Assembly: GCA_002439165.1 (NCBI GenBank)
Contig: DJTE01000025.1
Location: 1-25,087 of the forward strand
From: Chryseobacterium indologenes
GTDB lineage: Bacteria; Bacteroidota; Bacteroidia; Flavobacteriales; Weeksellaceae
Direction: 5' to 3'
DNA: 25,087 nt
Shown here: positions 8,301 to 14,838 of the stretch, in pieces
Layout: each line of letters starts with the position of its first letter
How positions within the stretch are numbered: position 1 is the first letter of the stretch
Notes under the pieces: generated by a model
The model's input: only the letters and a program-made list of their open reading frames with translations
What the model was told of the DNA's origin: nothing
Databases searched by the model: none
Position numbers and translations under genes: made by a program

Positions 8301-9398
8301 TTATTCGCCGGTTTCAATTCCGTTAGAAGTAAAAAACTGCTCCAGCAATCCTCTTTTTGTTGTACAGTCATCACCATAACTTACTTTTTGGGAACTGAAC
8401 TCTACTTCATCACAATCAAAAGCGAACGCTATGTATTCAAAAGGGTTTCCCTTTTCATCCAGAAATACGATTGCATTTTTTAATCCGGAACATTCATATT
8501 CTTCCTTCATCGTTTTTACCAGTTCCATTTTTTTAAAACCGTAATTATAAAATAAATCAGTTAATCTGTTAAGGTCAGCTTTGTTAAGCTGTTTAGACGA
8601 TATTGCTTTTGAAATATCGATTATTTTAGGAGACTTAGCATTATAATCTAATTTCCAGTCTTTATCATTAAAAGAAATCAGCATTACCTTTTTAGCTTTA
8701 TTAAAAGGATAAAAAGAAGCCCTTTTCGTTTCCGTCAGTTTATTACGGTGCATGCAGGTCATGTTATCAGCCAGCGATTTGCTGTCTGTTACGGCTACTA
8801 CTGCCCCGACAGATTCATCATATTGCTGCAGATCAGATAAAAGGATTCCTTTGGATTCGATATATTCGTATAAATATTCAAGATCCCGGGACAGATCCTT
8901 CAGCTTTTCCAGATTCACTTCAGGGTGATTCTCTTGCATCCAGGCATTAAACTGTTCTGTTTTTGAAGCCAGATCCGTCACGTAATTATCATAATCCTCA
9001 GTAGGAGCAAGCATCACCTGGCTTACCTTTCCTCCGGCTGTGGTGATGGTCATATTCCATTTCGGAAATTGTACGTCAAGCAATTTCAGATACTGCGACT
9101 GGTCCTCTACTACATAATAGTTCTGATTTTTCCCTTCCGGTTTACTAATCACTTCAAATTTAGCAATTAACGTTTCGGAATCTTCTAAATATTTGTTTAA
9201 AAATTCTTTCCGGTCTGTAACGACTTTTGAAAATTTTCTTTTGAATTTAAAATCAGGGGTTATTATACCCGCTAATTCTTTTTTCTGATAGTTGTTGAAA
9301 TAGTGTAAAAACTTATCTGCTGTGTTCATTTTCTGTGCAGATACTGTCACAGAATTTACGGCTGCCATTAACAGGCAGAGGTATAATTTGGTTTTCAT
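8301..9398 (-). CDS. Secreted two-domain protein, tandem paralogue 2 (365 aa)
   Basis: This exported protein has the signal peptide MKTKLYLCLLMAAVNSVTVSAQ. Residues about 25-155 resemble an NTF2/SnoaL-type fold: an N-terminal helix (ADKFLHYFNNYQKKEL), strands ending in FPKWNMTI, and a final FNAWMQENHPE helix. The C-terminal domain (about 170-360) is unrecognised but carries four Cys (215, 303, 329, 345) conserved in the paralogue, possibly disulfide-bonded. More than half of the residues match the paralogue encoded immediately upstream. Its ATG overlaps that gene's TGA (ATGA at 9395-9398), so translation is coupled. The NTF2-like call is by eye and the substrate is unknown. Confidence 0.7.
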   Translation of the reverse strand: MKTKLYLCLLMAAVNSVTVSAQKMNTADKFLHYFNNYQKKELAGIITPDFKFKRKFSKVVTDRKEFLNKYLEDSETLIAKFEVISKPEGKNQNYYVVEDQSQYLKLLDVQFPKWNMTITTAGGKVSQVMLAPTEDYDNYVTDLASKTEQFNAWMQENHPEVNLEKLKDLSRDLEYLYEYIESKGILLSDLQQYDESVGAVVAVTDSKSLADNMTCMHRNKLTETKRASFYPFNKAKKVMLISFNDKDWKLDYNAKSPKIIDISKAISSKQLNKADLNRLTDLFYNYGFKKMELVKTMKEEYECSGLKNAIVFLDEKGNPFEYIAFAFDCDEVEFSSQKVSYGDDCTTKRGLLEQFFTSNGIETGE

Positions 9399-10504
9399 GT
9401 TTTTTTAGGGGTTTGTGGAAAAATATCAACTCCTTTGGAAACAAAAAATACTTCCAGGAGTTCTCTTTTGGTATTGCATTCCCGGCCATAATTCATTTTT
9501 CGGGAACTGAACTCAATCTGGCCGCAATCAAAAGACAGGGCTATATATTCAAAAGGTTTGTCGTTTTCATCAAGAAAAACGATTGCATTTTTAAATTCGG
9601 GACAATCCAGTTTCTCATTGACGATCATTTCCAGTTTTTTATACCCGTAATTATAAAAGATGTCAGTTAATCTGTTAATATCAACTTTATTCAGCTGTTT
9701 AGTTGATTGAGCGATTGACAAATCGGTTATTCTGGAAGTTTCAGCATAATACGATAATTCTTTATCTTTATCCGTAAAGGAGATTAAGAGTATTTTTTTA
9801 GCTTTATTGAAAGGATAAAAAGAGGTTCTTTCAGCTTCCGTTAATTTATTTTGATGCACGCAGTCCATGCCCTCAGCCTTTGAATCTTTATCTGTTAAAA
9901 TTTCCGGTATGCCGGTAGATTCATCATATTTCTGCAAACCGGATAAAGGGATTCCTTTGGATTTAACATATTTATTCAGATATTCCAGAATGGGGAACGG
10001 GTCAGTTAATTCTTCCAGATTCACCTTTGGATAATGCTCAGTCATCCATGCATCAAATTTCTCTGTTTTGGATTTCAGTTCCTTCATATAAGCATCATAG
10101 CCCTCAGTTGGTGTAAGTACCACTTCATCTACCTCTCCTTCTACTGTGGAGATGGTCATATTCCATTTCGGAAATTTAACGTCGAGCAATTTAAAAAACT
10201 GTGACTGTTCTTCTACCACATAATAGGTTTTATCCTTTTGTTCCGTTTTTTTAATGACCTTATATTTGGAAAGCAGCGTTTCGGAATCATCAAAATAAAA
10301 GGTAAAAAAATCATATCTGTTCAAAATTTCATCCGAGGATTCATTTTTGAATCTAAAATCCGGTGTTGTCATCATCGCTAATTCTTTTTTCTGATAGTTA
10401 TTGAAATAGCTTATGAACTGATCTGCCGAAGTCTTTTTCTGTGCAGACATTGTAATAGAAGTTACCGCTGCCATTAGCAGGCACAAGTACAATTTGGTTT
10501 TCAT
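9395..10504 (-). CDS. Secreted two-domain protein, tandem paralogue 1 (369 aa)
   Basis: This is the first gene of the secreted trio, with signal peptide MKTKLYLCLLMAAVTSITMS followed by AQ. It has the same architecture as its neighbour: an NTF2/SnoaL-like N-terminal domain to about residue 160, then an unrecognised domain with conserved Cys at 215, 301, 327 and 343 and a conserved FLDEN...PFEYIALSFDC block. The final residues IFPQTPKKT extend beyond the paralogue. The two signal-peptide coding stretches are nearly identical in DNA, which points to a fairly recent tandem duplication. A 300-bp AT-rich spacer separates it from the LRR B gene upstream; I could not find a convincing promoter there. 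The function is unknown. Confidence 0.7.
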   Translation of the reverse strand: MKTKLYLCLLMAAVTSITMSAQKKTSADQFISYFNNYQKKELAMMTTPDFRFKNESSDEILNRYDFFTFYFDDSETLLSKYKVIKKTEQKDKTYYVVEEQSQFFKLLDVKFPKWNMTISTVEGEVDEVVLTPTEGYDAYMKELKSKTEKFDAWMTEHYPKVNLEELTDPFPILEYLNKYVKSKGIPLSGLQKYDESTGIPEILTDKDSKAEGMDCVHQNKLTEAERTSFYPFNKAKKILLISFTDKDKELSYYAETSRITDLSIAQSTKQLNKVDINRLTDIFYNYGYKKLEMIVNEKLDCPEFKNAIVFLDENDKPFEYIALSFDCGQIEFSSRKMNYGRECNTKRELLEVFFVSKGVDIFPQTPKKT

Positions 10505-10804
10505 GGTTTTTATCAGATTAATCGATCTTAAAAAGAGTATTCTCTTCTCATCAAGGATTAATATTGTTTTATTATTATGCTTATTTTTTCTTTATTATAA
10601 AATTCCGGATTAATCATGTAAAACGGGAGCACAATATATAAATTAAAATTAAGCTGATAAATAAAACTTTTGTTTAAATACATATCCGTTATGATACCAA
10701 AGAAATCCGTTCAATCAGAGCGGATATTCGAGAGGTGCACAAAAAAACATCAATGAATACAATAAGAGAATGACTGCATACACACAAGTATATTACAGCC
10801 TTTT
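10505..10804. other. AT-rich intergenic spacer between LRR B and the secreted trio
   Basis: This 300-bp spacer is very AT-rich. It has a 7-bp inverted repeat (ATATCCG near 10682 and CGGATAT near 10721) and an AACGGAT element repeated on the minus strand, but no T-run after either, so no terminator can be called. No clear TAnnTTTG box is seen for the minus-strand trio. A 41-codon frame at 10558-10683 looks like chance. Confidence 0.4.
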
Positions 10805-12745
10805 TTAAATCCCGAATTCATCCCTTTTCCAGATCGATAAATTAATCGTCGGCAATCCGCTGTAAATGCCTATTTCCGGACGGTCCAGCTGCGACTTGAG
10901 ATTTAATTCTTTAGAATTCTTCACTGCCAAATTAACTTCCTTTAAATTGGGCAGAGTGTTCAGTACCCGCACATCTGTAACTTCTGTTTCGTATAAATCA
11001 AGACGCTCCAGCTTTTTTAGCGGCTCTAAGCCTGAAATATCATCTATCTCATAACTTTCTAAAAGGGAGAGCCATTTCAGATTGGGAAATTTTGATATCC
11101 CTTTTAAATTCATTTTATCCCAAAGATTTGATAAATCTAATTTTTCAAGGGCGGGTAAGGTTTCAAACGAAGAAAAATCTTTCATTTTATTACTTTGAAG
11201 ATCCAGAACTTTCAGCTTTTTCATGGTTTTCAACTCCAGTCTCCCCGCTGTATGAATCTGAAGAAATTCTAAATTAGGAAACCGGTTCAGTCCCTTAATG
11301 TTACCATTATGCCCATAAAACTTCAACCTTTTTAAAGATTTCATTTTGGGAAGTGTGTTAATATCAAATTTTTGGAAATTCACTATCTCCAGGGATTTTA
11401 GGCGTTTCAAATGCTCAAATCCGGTGAAACCAACTCTTGAATTAAAAATTAAAAATTCCAGCTTTTTTAAGCTTCCTATATCGAAAGTCTGCTTCGTTTT
11501 TTCAACATTGAGCTCTAATTTTTTCAGCTTTTTTAAGGTCAGGATAGACTCTGCGGTTTCTGCTGAAACTTCAGCACCCATTTTTAAAGTTTCCAGGGCT
11601 GTAAACTGTCCGATCTGATAGGCTGCCGGACTTTCAAGGGATTCATAAAAATCCAGCTCTTTCAGCTGATCCTTGAGCGGAAGCAGTCTTGAAAAATTCC
11701 GGGATTGTATATGATTGTCTTCATGACATCTGAACTCAAAGCTCGTCAGATTGGGAAAATGTTTGAAATAAGTATGTTTTTTGATAACAGAGTTGCTCAT
11801 TTCAACTCTTCTGATCTGCCTGGCAATGGGTAAAAAAGCATCTGCATAAAACCTGGACTCACCAAATAGCAGGCGGTCTACCTTTTCAAATTTCCCGAGA
11901 TCATCAATTGTTTTTTCTTTAAAATAATTAAATTCTAACTGGCTAATACAATTTTTAAGGGATAATACGTTTTTTAAACTGAATGGTTTTTCTCCTGTCG
12001 CGAAATGGCAGCTTATTTTTTTATTAAAAGGATTTTCATGCTCTTCTGTGTCTTCAACGGTGGTATCGGTATCTATACCGATTTCCTCAAGCTTCTTAAA
12101 CCCCAAAAGTCCGGCAATGCTCCCTATCCTGCAATTATAGAAACTAATATCAGATACTGATTGATCAAAGGGTATAAAAGAAACATCGTCAAACTGTGAG
12201 TCGGAAATATATATCCTTCTGACAGATCCCTGCTTTATTTTTTTTGGTTTGTAAGTAAAGGTTATCTTATGAAGACCTAATGAATACAGGCCATCGATAT
12301 TGTTCAGTTCCTGAATATTATCAACATGACAGTTTTTGATTGTAAGCTGCTTAATTACTTTGTCCACCGATGTATGGAGACCTCTAAGACAGCCGGCATC
12401 AAAACTCATATTGGAAAAGCGGATCTCCTCCGGGAAATCCCTTATTACTGTGCAGTCATGATTTCTGAACGTCACATTATCCAGATAGAAATAATGGCAA
12501 TGCTCCAATTTCAATAAATCAGAAAAACCGGGAATAGTACAGTTGGTGAGATATAAAGTGTTCAGCCCGCTGAGATAGGGCAAAAATTTGGAAAAATCAT
12601 CAATTATTAAATCTTTGAGCTCTAATCTTCTGATAGGATAAGGCTTTTTGTCCTCCTCCTGAGAGGTTATGCCCAAAATCTCTTCTATTTTTTTAGTTTC
12701 TTCGTCTGTTTCCAATGGTGTATTTGTTTGATGATTCTCTTTCAT
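10805..12745 (-). CDS. Leucine-rich-repeat protein B (646 aa, cytosolic, function unknown)
   Basis: This is a full-length paralogue of LRR protein A. Both start MKEN, share the IKK/TKKIEEILGIT stretch near residue 20, keep the same LRR register throughout (for example LKKLERLDLYETEVTDV) and end DEFGI. There is no signal peptide or membrane segment, so it is predicted to be cytosolic. It differs from A by several short indels, mainly in residues 340-470, a pattern common where ligand-contact surfaces of an LRR solenoid diverge. The start is ATG at 12745. A decayed version of the membrane gene that precedes LRR A lies directly upstream, so B seems to have lost its partner. The role is unknown. 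Confidence 0.85.
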   Translation of the reverse strand: MKENHQTNTPLETDEETKKIEEILGITSQEEDKKPYPIRRLELKDLIIDDFSKFLPYLSGLNTLYLTNCTIPGFSDLLKLEHCHYFYLDNVTFRNHDCTVIRDFPEEIRFSNMSFDAGCLRGLHTSVDKVIKQLTIKNCHVDNIQELNNIDGLYSLGLHKITFTYKPKKIKQGSVRRIYISDSQFDDVSFIPFDQSVSDISFYNCRIGSIAGLLGFKKLEEIGIDTDTTVEDTEEHENPFNKKISCHFATGEKPFSLKNVLSLKNCISQLEFNYFKEKTIDDLGKFEKVDRLLFGESRFYADAFLPIARQIRRVEMSNSVIKKHTYFKHFPNLTSFEFRCHEDNHIQSRNFSRLLPLKDQLKELDFYESLESPAAYQIGQFTALETLKMGAEVSAETAESILTLKKLKKLELNVEKTKQTFDIGSLKKLEFLIFNSRVGFTGFEHLKRLKSLEIVNFQKFDINTLPKMKSLKRLKFYGHNGNIKGLNRFPNLEFLQIHTAGRLELKTMKKLKVLDLQSNKMKDFSSFETLPALEKLDLSNLWDKMNLKGISKFPNLKWLSLLESYEIDDISGLEPLKKLERLDLYETEVTDVRVLNTLPNLKEVNLAVKNSKELNLKSQLDRPEIGIYSGLPTINLSIWKRDEFGI

Positions 12746-12804
12746 TTTTCAGTTAGTTCAGCCAAAAAATGACATTAGTAAAGCAATAAAATGATATTAT
12801 AATC

Positions 12805-12902
12805 AGGTCATCTCTTTCCTGACAAGCTGTAAATGTCTTCTTATTTCATGCATGAATATACTGTGAGAATATTTTTAAAACTACAACCGTATCCATATTC
12901 AT
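12805..12902 (-). pseudogene. Decayed 5' fragment of the 147-aa membrane-protein gene
   Basis: Reading from 12902, the minus strand begins ATGAATATGGATACGG and gives MNMDTVVVLKIFSQYIHA and a stop, compared with MNTMTVLKKILWYNMF in the intact gene at 2446. After a small indel, a second frame gives EIRRHLQLVRKE, matching EIKGKDIQLARKG of the intact protein. The DNA block ACAGCTTGTCAGGAAAG closely matches the intact ACAGCTTGCCAGGAAGG. The membrane-helix part is missing, although the DNA next to the LRR B start (about 12750-12800) still weakly resembles the 3' end of the intact gene. The fragment holds the same position relative to LRR B as the intact gene does to LRR A. Confidence 0.65.
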
Positions 12903-12927
12903 ACTGATCAAAAAACAGGTGATATTT

Positions 12928-13026
12928 TTATTTATCTTTCTTCGGTAGATTGTACTTTACAATTAATGCCATGACACCAGCTATTATTATGCTTCCTAAA
13001 ATATTGTATAAATTAAATTCGTACAT
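12928..13026 (-). CDS. Possible 32-aa single-pass membrane peptide
   Basis: A short frame starts with ATG at 13026 and encodes MYEFNLYNILGSIIIAGVMA, then LIVKYNLPKKDK and a stop. It has one hydrophobic helix (about residues 8-23) and a basic C-terminal tail, the layout of many genuine bacterial micro-membrane proteins and of type I toxins. It lies in the spacer between the remnant membrane gene and the DUF4468-like gene. No ribosome-binding site is seen, but flavobacteria often lack one. A chance frame in AT-rich DNA cannot be excluded. Confidence 0.4.
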   Translation of the reverse strand: MYEFNLYNILGSIIIAGVMALIVKYNLPKKDK

Positions 13027-13134
13027 AGTTAAATTATTTTGTTGGGGTTTTACTTTAAGAGTTTAGTCTATTATAATGTCCTAAAGCAGTAAGCAGGCTA
13101 TTAATTTTAATCTCATTCCTAAAATATATTATTT

Positions 13135-13662
13135 TTACCAATCACTTGTTGTATTTATTTTTTTCAGTAAACCTGAAATAAAATCTTTAATATCCTGTTC
13201 TGCAGTTTCTTTAGCTTTACTTTTCATAACTTTTCCTTTTTTATTGTACACAGCCCAAAGATAACCAGAACTTAAAACTAAGGGAAGATTGTCACCGCCG
13301 ATATTTTTTATCCATTTGAATTTTGGCGTTAACTTTATTTTGTCATCTTTGAACAGTAATTCAATTTGGTACTCATTATACCAACTCATTAATATCATGT
13401 TGTACTTACTCCCTAAAGCATTTACTACTAACTGATCATTTTCAGATTCAGATGTTACATATTTTGGATTATTATAGTATTGGTTAATGAATTCTTTTGA
13501 CTTGTTAAATAACGCTTGTTTATTATAGCCAGGTATTTCCAAAACAACATAATCCTTAGCCATTTCTGTTTTACATCTAAAGTTATCTGGGGTTAACTCA
13601 AACTCTTGTCCAAACACTGACAAGCTTAAAATTAAAGCAATCAATGTTGTTATTTTCTTCAT
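13135..13662 (-). CDS. Small secreted DUF4468-like protein (175 aa)
   Basis: I place the start at the ATG at 13662 (MKKITT), because the longer frame begins with TTG and would put charged residues ahead of the signal peptide. The signal peptide MKKITTLIALILSLSVFGQ is typical of flavobacteria. The mature part resembles DUF4468 (TBP-like fold) by order: a VLEIPGYNKQALFNKSKEFI block, then VNALGSKYNM, strands with LLFKDDKIKLTPKF, and an amphipathic C-terminal helix rich in Lys, Glu and Asp. DUF4468 proteins are small exported proteins of unknown function in Bacteroidota. A CAAATATA stretch at 13678-13685 could be a minus-strand -7 box (TATATTTG), but the leader would be very short. Confidence 0.6.
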   Translation of the reverse strand: MKKITTLIALILSLSVFGQEFELTPDNFRCKTEMAKDYVVLEIPGYNKQALFNKSKEFINQYYNNPKYVTSESENDQLVVNALGSKYNMILMSWYNEYQIELLFKDDKIKLTPKFKWIKNIGGDNLPLVLSSGYLWAVYNKKGKVMKSKAKETAEQDIKDFISGLLKKINTTSDW

Positions 13663-13827
13663 TCCACTATTTTTCAACAAATATAAAATATAAAATATAA
13701 ACCTCTCGATTTACGGTTTCCTAATAAAAAGAACCATCCCGCATTACCTTGTTCAAAAATAAAAATCCTCGAATCTCTCCGAGGAAAACTAATAACTATG
13801 AATTTCTTAGAAATATAATAAACTATT

Positions 13828-14034
13828 TTAATCAATAAAGTTATTATTACTTCTGATCCTGCTTTTTATTGCCTCAATATTAACAGGTTTTAAAGCAATT
13901 CCAGTTCTAGCTGAGACTGCACCGGTAGGATCATTTAAATAATTTTGCCTTGCTTTGCAAAATGCCTGATAAGTGGTACTTATTGTATCTTTTATTGTAA
14001 CAATAGGCTTTTCAGTTTTTTTAATACTGATCAT
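13828..14034 (-). CDS. Hypothetical small protein (68 aa)
   Basis: The start is ATG at 14034. The product is a basic, soluble peptide with a Lys/Thr-rich N-terminus, a central helix (about residues 19-33, TTYQAFCKARQNYLN) and a DPTGAVSARTGIAL turn. There is no signal peptide or membrane segment, and no family is recognised. It stands alone between the DUF4468-like gene and a stretch of degraded sequence. The composition looks like real coding sequence, but the length leaves doubt. Confidence 0.45.
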   Translation of the reverse strand: MISIKKTEKPIVTIKDTISTTYQAFCKARQNYLNDPTGAVSARTGIALKPVNIEAIKSRIRSNNNFID

Positions 14035-14158
14035 CGAAAAACCCGTATAACGTTATTTCACTATACTTAGATATAAAAAAATAATTTAAATAGAACTACG
14101 GATAACCGTAAGGAATACAAATGATTGCTAAATCTGAGAAAATTATGGCTAAAATAAA

Positions 14159-14342
14159 AAAGAGGGTGTCCTAAAAATAAGATATATCTTTTGATAATTT
14201 AATCAATGCCCTGCTTAATCTTCTTTCAAATGAGGAGAAAATAAAACTTCTGTATAGAAATACTTGAAAGAACAAATAGTAAAAAGGCGGATAGAAAAAA
14301 AGAGTTGAATATTATAAAAAGTGGTTAGATGGAAAATAAATA
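14159..14342 (+). pseudogene. Degraded reading frame with an IS-end-like motif
   Basis: On the plus strand a frame gives FDNLINALLNLLSNEEKIKL and LYRNT before a stop. A shifted frame continues ILERTNSKKADRKK, and a further shift gives KKRVEYYKKWLDGK and a stop. The switching frames suggest a frameshifted gene remnant of unknown family with a Lys-rich end. Just before it, GAGGGTGTCCTAAAA (from about 14161) resembles the terminal repeats of IS elements. No matching second end and no transposase are seen in the window. Confidence 0.35.
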
Positions 14343-14410
14343 ACCTGTCATTTTTGAGGATATGATTTTATAATAAATATACACTGAGGGCAATATCGAG
14401 GGTATATAAT

Positions 14411-14433
14411 AAAAAAGCCCCTAAAAAGGGGCT
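14411..14433 (-). terminator. Rho-independent terminator after tRNA-Arg
   Basis: On the minus strand AGCCCC pairs perfectly with GGGGCT around a TTTTTA loop and runs straight into TTTTT. It begins four bases past the tRNA 3' end. Confidence 0.85.
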
Positions 14434-14437
14434 AAAG

Positions 14438-14509
14438 TGACCGCAGAAGGATTCGAACCCTCACTGTCGGAGCCGAAATCCGAAGTTCTATCCATTAAAC
14501 TATGCAGCC
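14438..14509 (-). tRNA. tRNA-Arg (anticodon TCG)
   Basis: The 72 bases fold as a complete cloverleaf. The acceptor stem is GGCTGCA with TGCGGTC and discriminator A (two G-T pairs). The D arm is GTTT/GAAC around AATGGATA. The anticodon stem TCGGA/TCCGA encloses the loop TTTCGGC, giving anticodon TCG, which reads CGA (Arg). The T arm is GAGGG/CCTTC around TTCGAAT. CCA is not encoded and must be added after transcription. A terminator follows directly, so it appears to be a single-gene unit. Confidence 0.93.
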
Positions 14510-14566
14510 TGATTCATGAGCAGTAACAGGGACTGAAGAACAGCCTGCTGCTTATGATTTCGACTG

Positions 14567-14574
14567 CGAAAATA
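14567..14574 (-). promoter_or_regulatory. Candidate -7 box for tRNA-Arg
   Basis: The minus strand reads TATTTTCG followed by CAG, close to the Bacteroidota -7 consensus TAnnTTTG and identical to the candidate box upstream of the TPR gene. It lies 58 bp before the tRNA. No well-spaced -33 TTG is present, so support is partial. Confidence 0.35.
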
Positions 14575-14783
14575 ATGATTTTTTTACAATTTTCCCTAAT
14601 AATAAAGGCTTAATTCTAAAAAAACCTTTTGCCTTCATTACCGTAAATACAGACCGGGATTGCTGTAACAGAAAAACCAAGTCCTCAAACATTTACAAAT
14701 CAAACAATTATAAAACACAGCCATTACACAGCTTAATCCATAACCTTTTGCTGATACCTTCCTTATTTAAGTGTTCCAGAAAA

Positions 14784-14813
14784 CAAAAACCTTACATCCG
14801 GAAATGTAAGGTT
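14784..14813 (-). terminator. Rho-independent terminator after the outer-membrane barrel gene
   Basis: AACCTTACAT pairs perfectly with ATGTAAGGTT around a six-base loop (10 bp), followed on the minus strand by TTTGTTTTC. It lies 26 bp after the stop of the barrel gene and closes the TPR/164-aa/barrel transcription unit. Confidence 0.85.
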
Positions 14814-14838
14814 CTGTATTTTTAAATTTCTTTACAGC

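Larger units (their letters stand above)
14510..14838. other. Intergenic region between tRNA-Arg and the outer-membrane barrel gene
   Basis: This 329-bp stretch holds a candidate -7 box for the tRNA (14567-14574) and the terminator of the barrel operon (14784-14813). The middle, about 14580-14780, is AT-rich, and I see no gene or repeat in it. Confidence 0.5.

Noticed and set aside
10558..10683. 41-codon minus-strand frame in the spacer before the secreted trio (MYLNKSFIYQ...)
   Set aside because: It is dominated by Ile, Asn, Lys, Tyr and Phe, as expected from chance frames in AT-rich DNA, and has no coherent helix or signal.
13678..13685. TATATTTG on the minus strand as a promoter for the DUF4468-like gene
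   Set aside because: It matches the -7 consensus but would leave a leader of only about nine bases and has no -33 element. It lies in simple AT repeats, so it was noted in the gene entry only.
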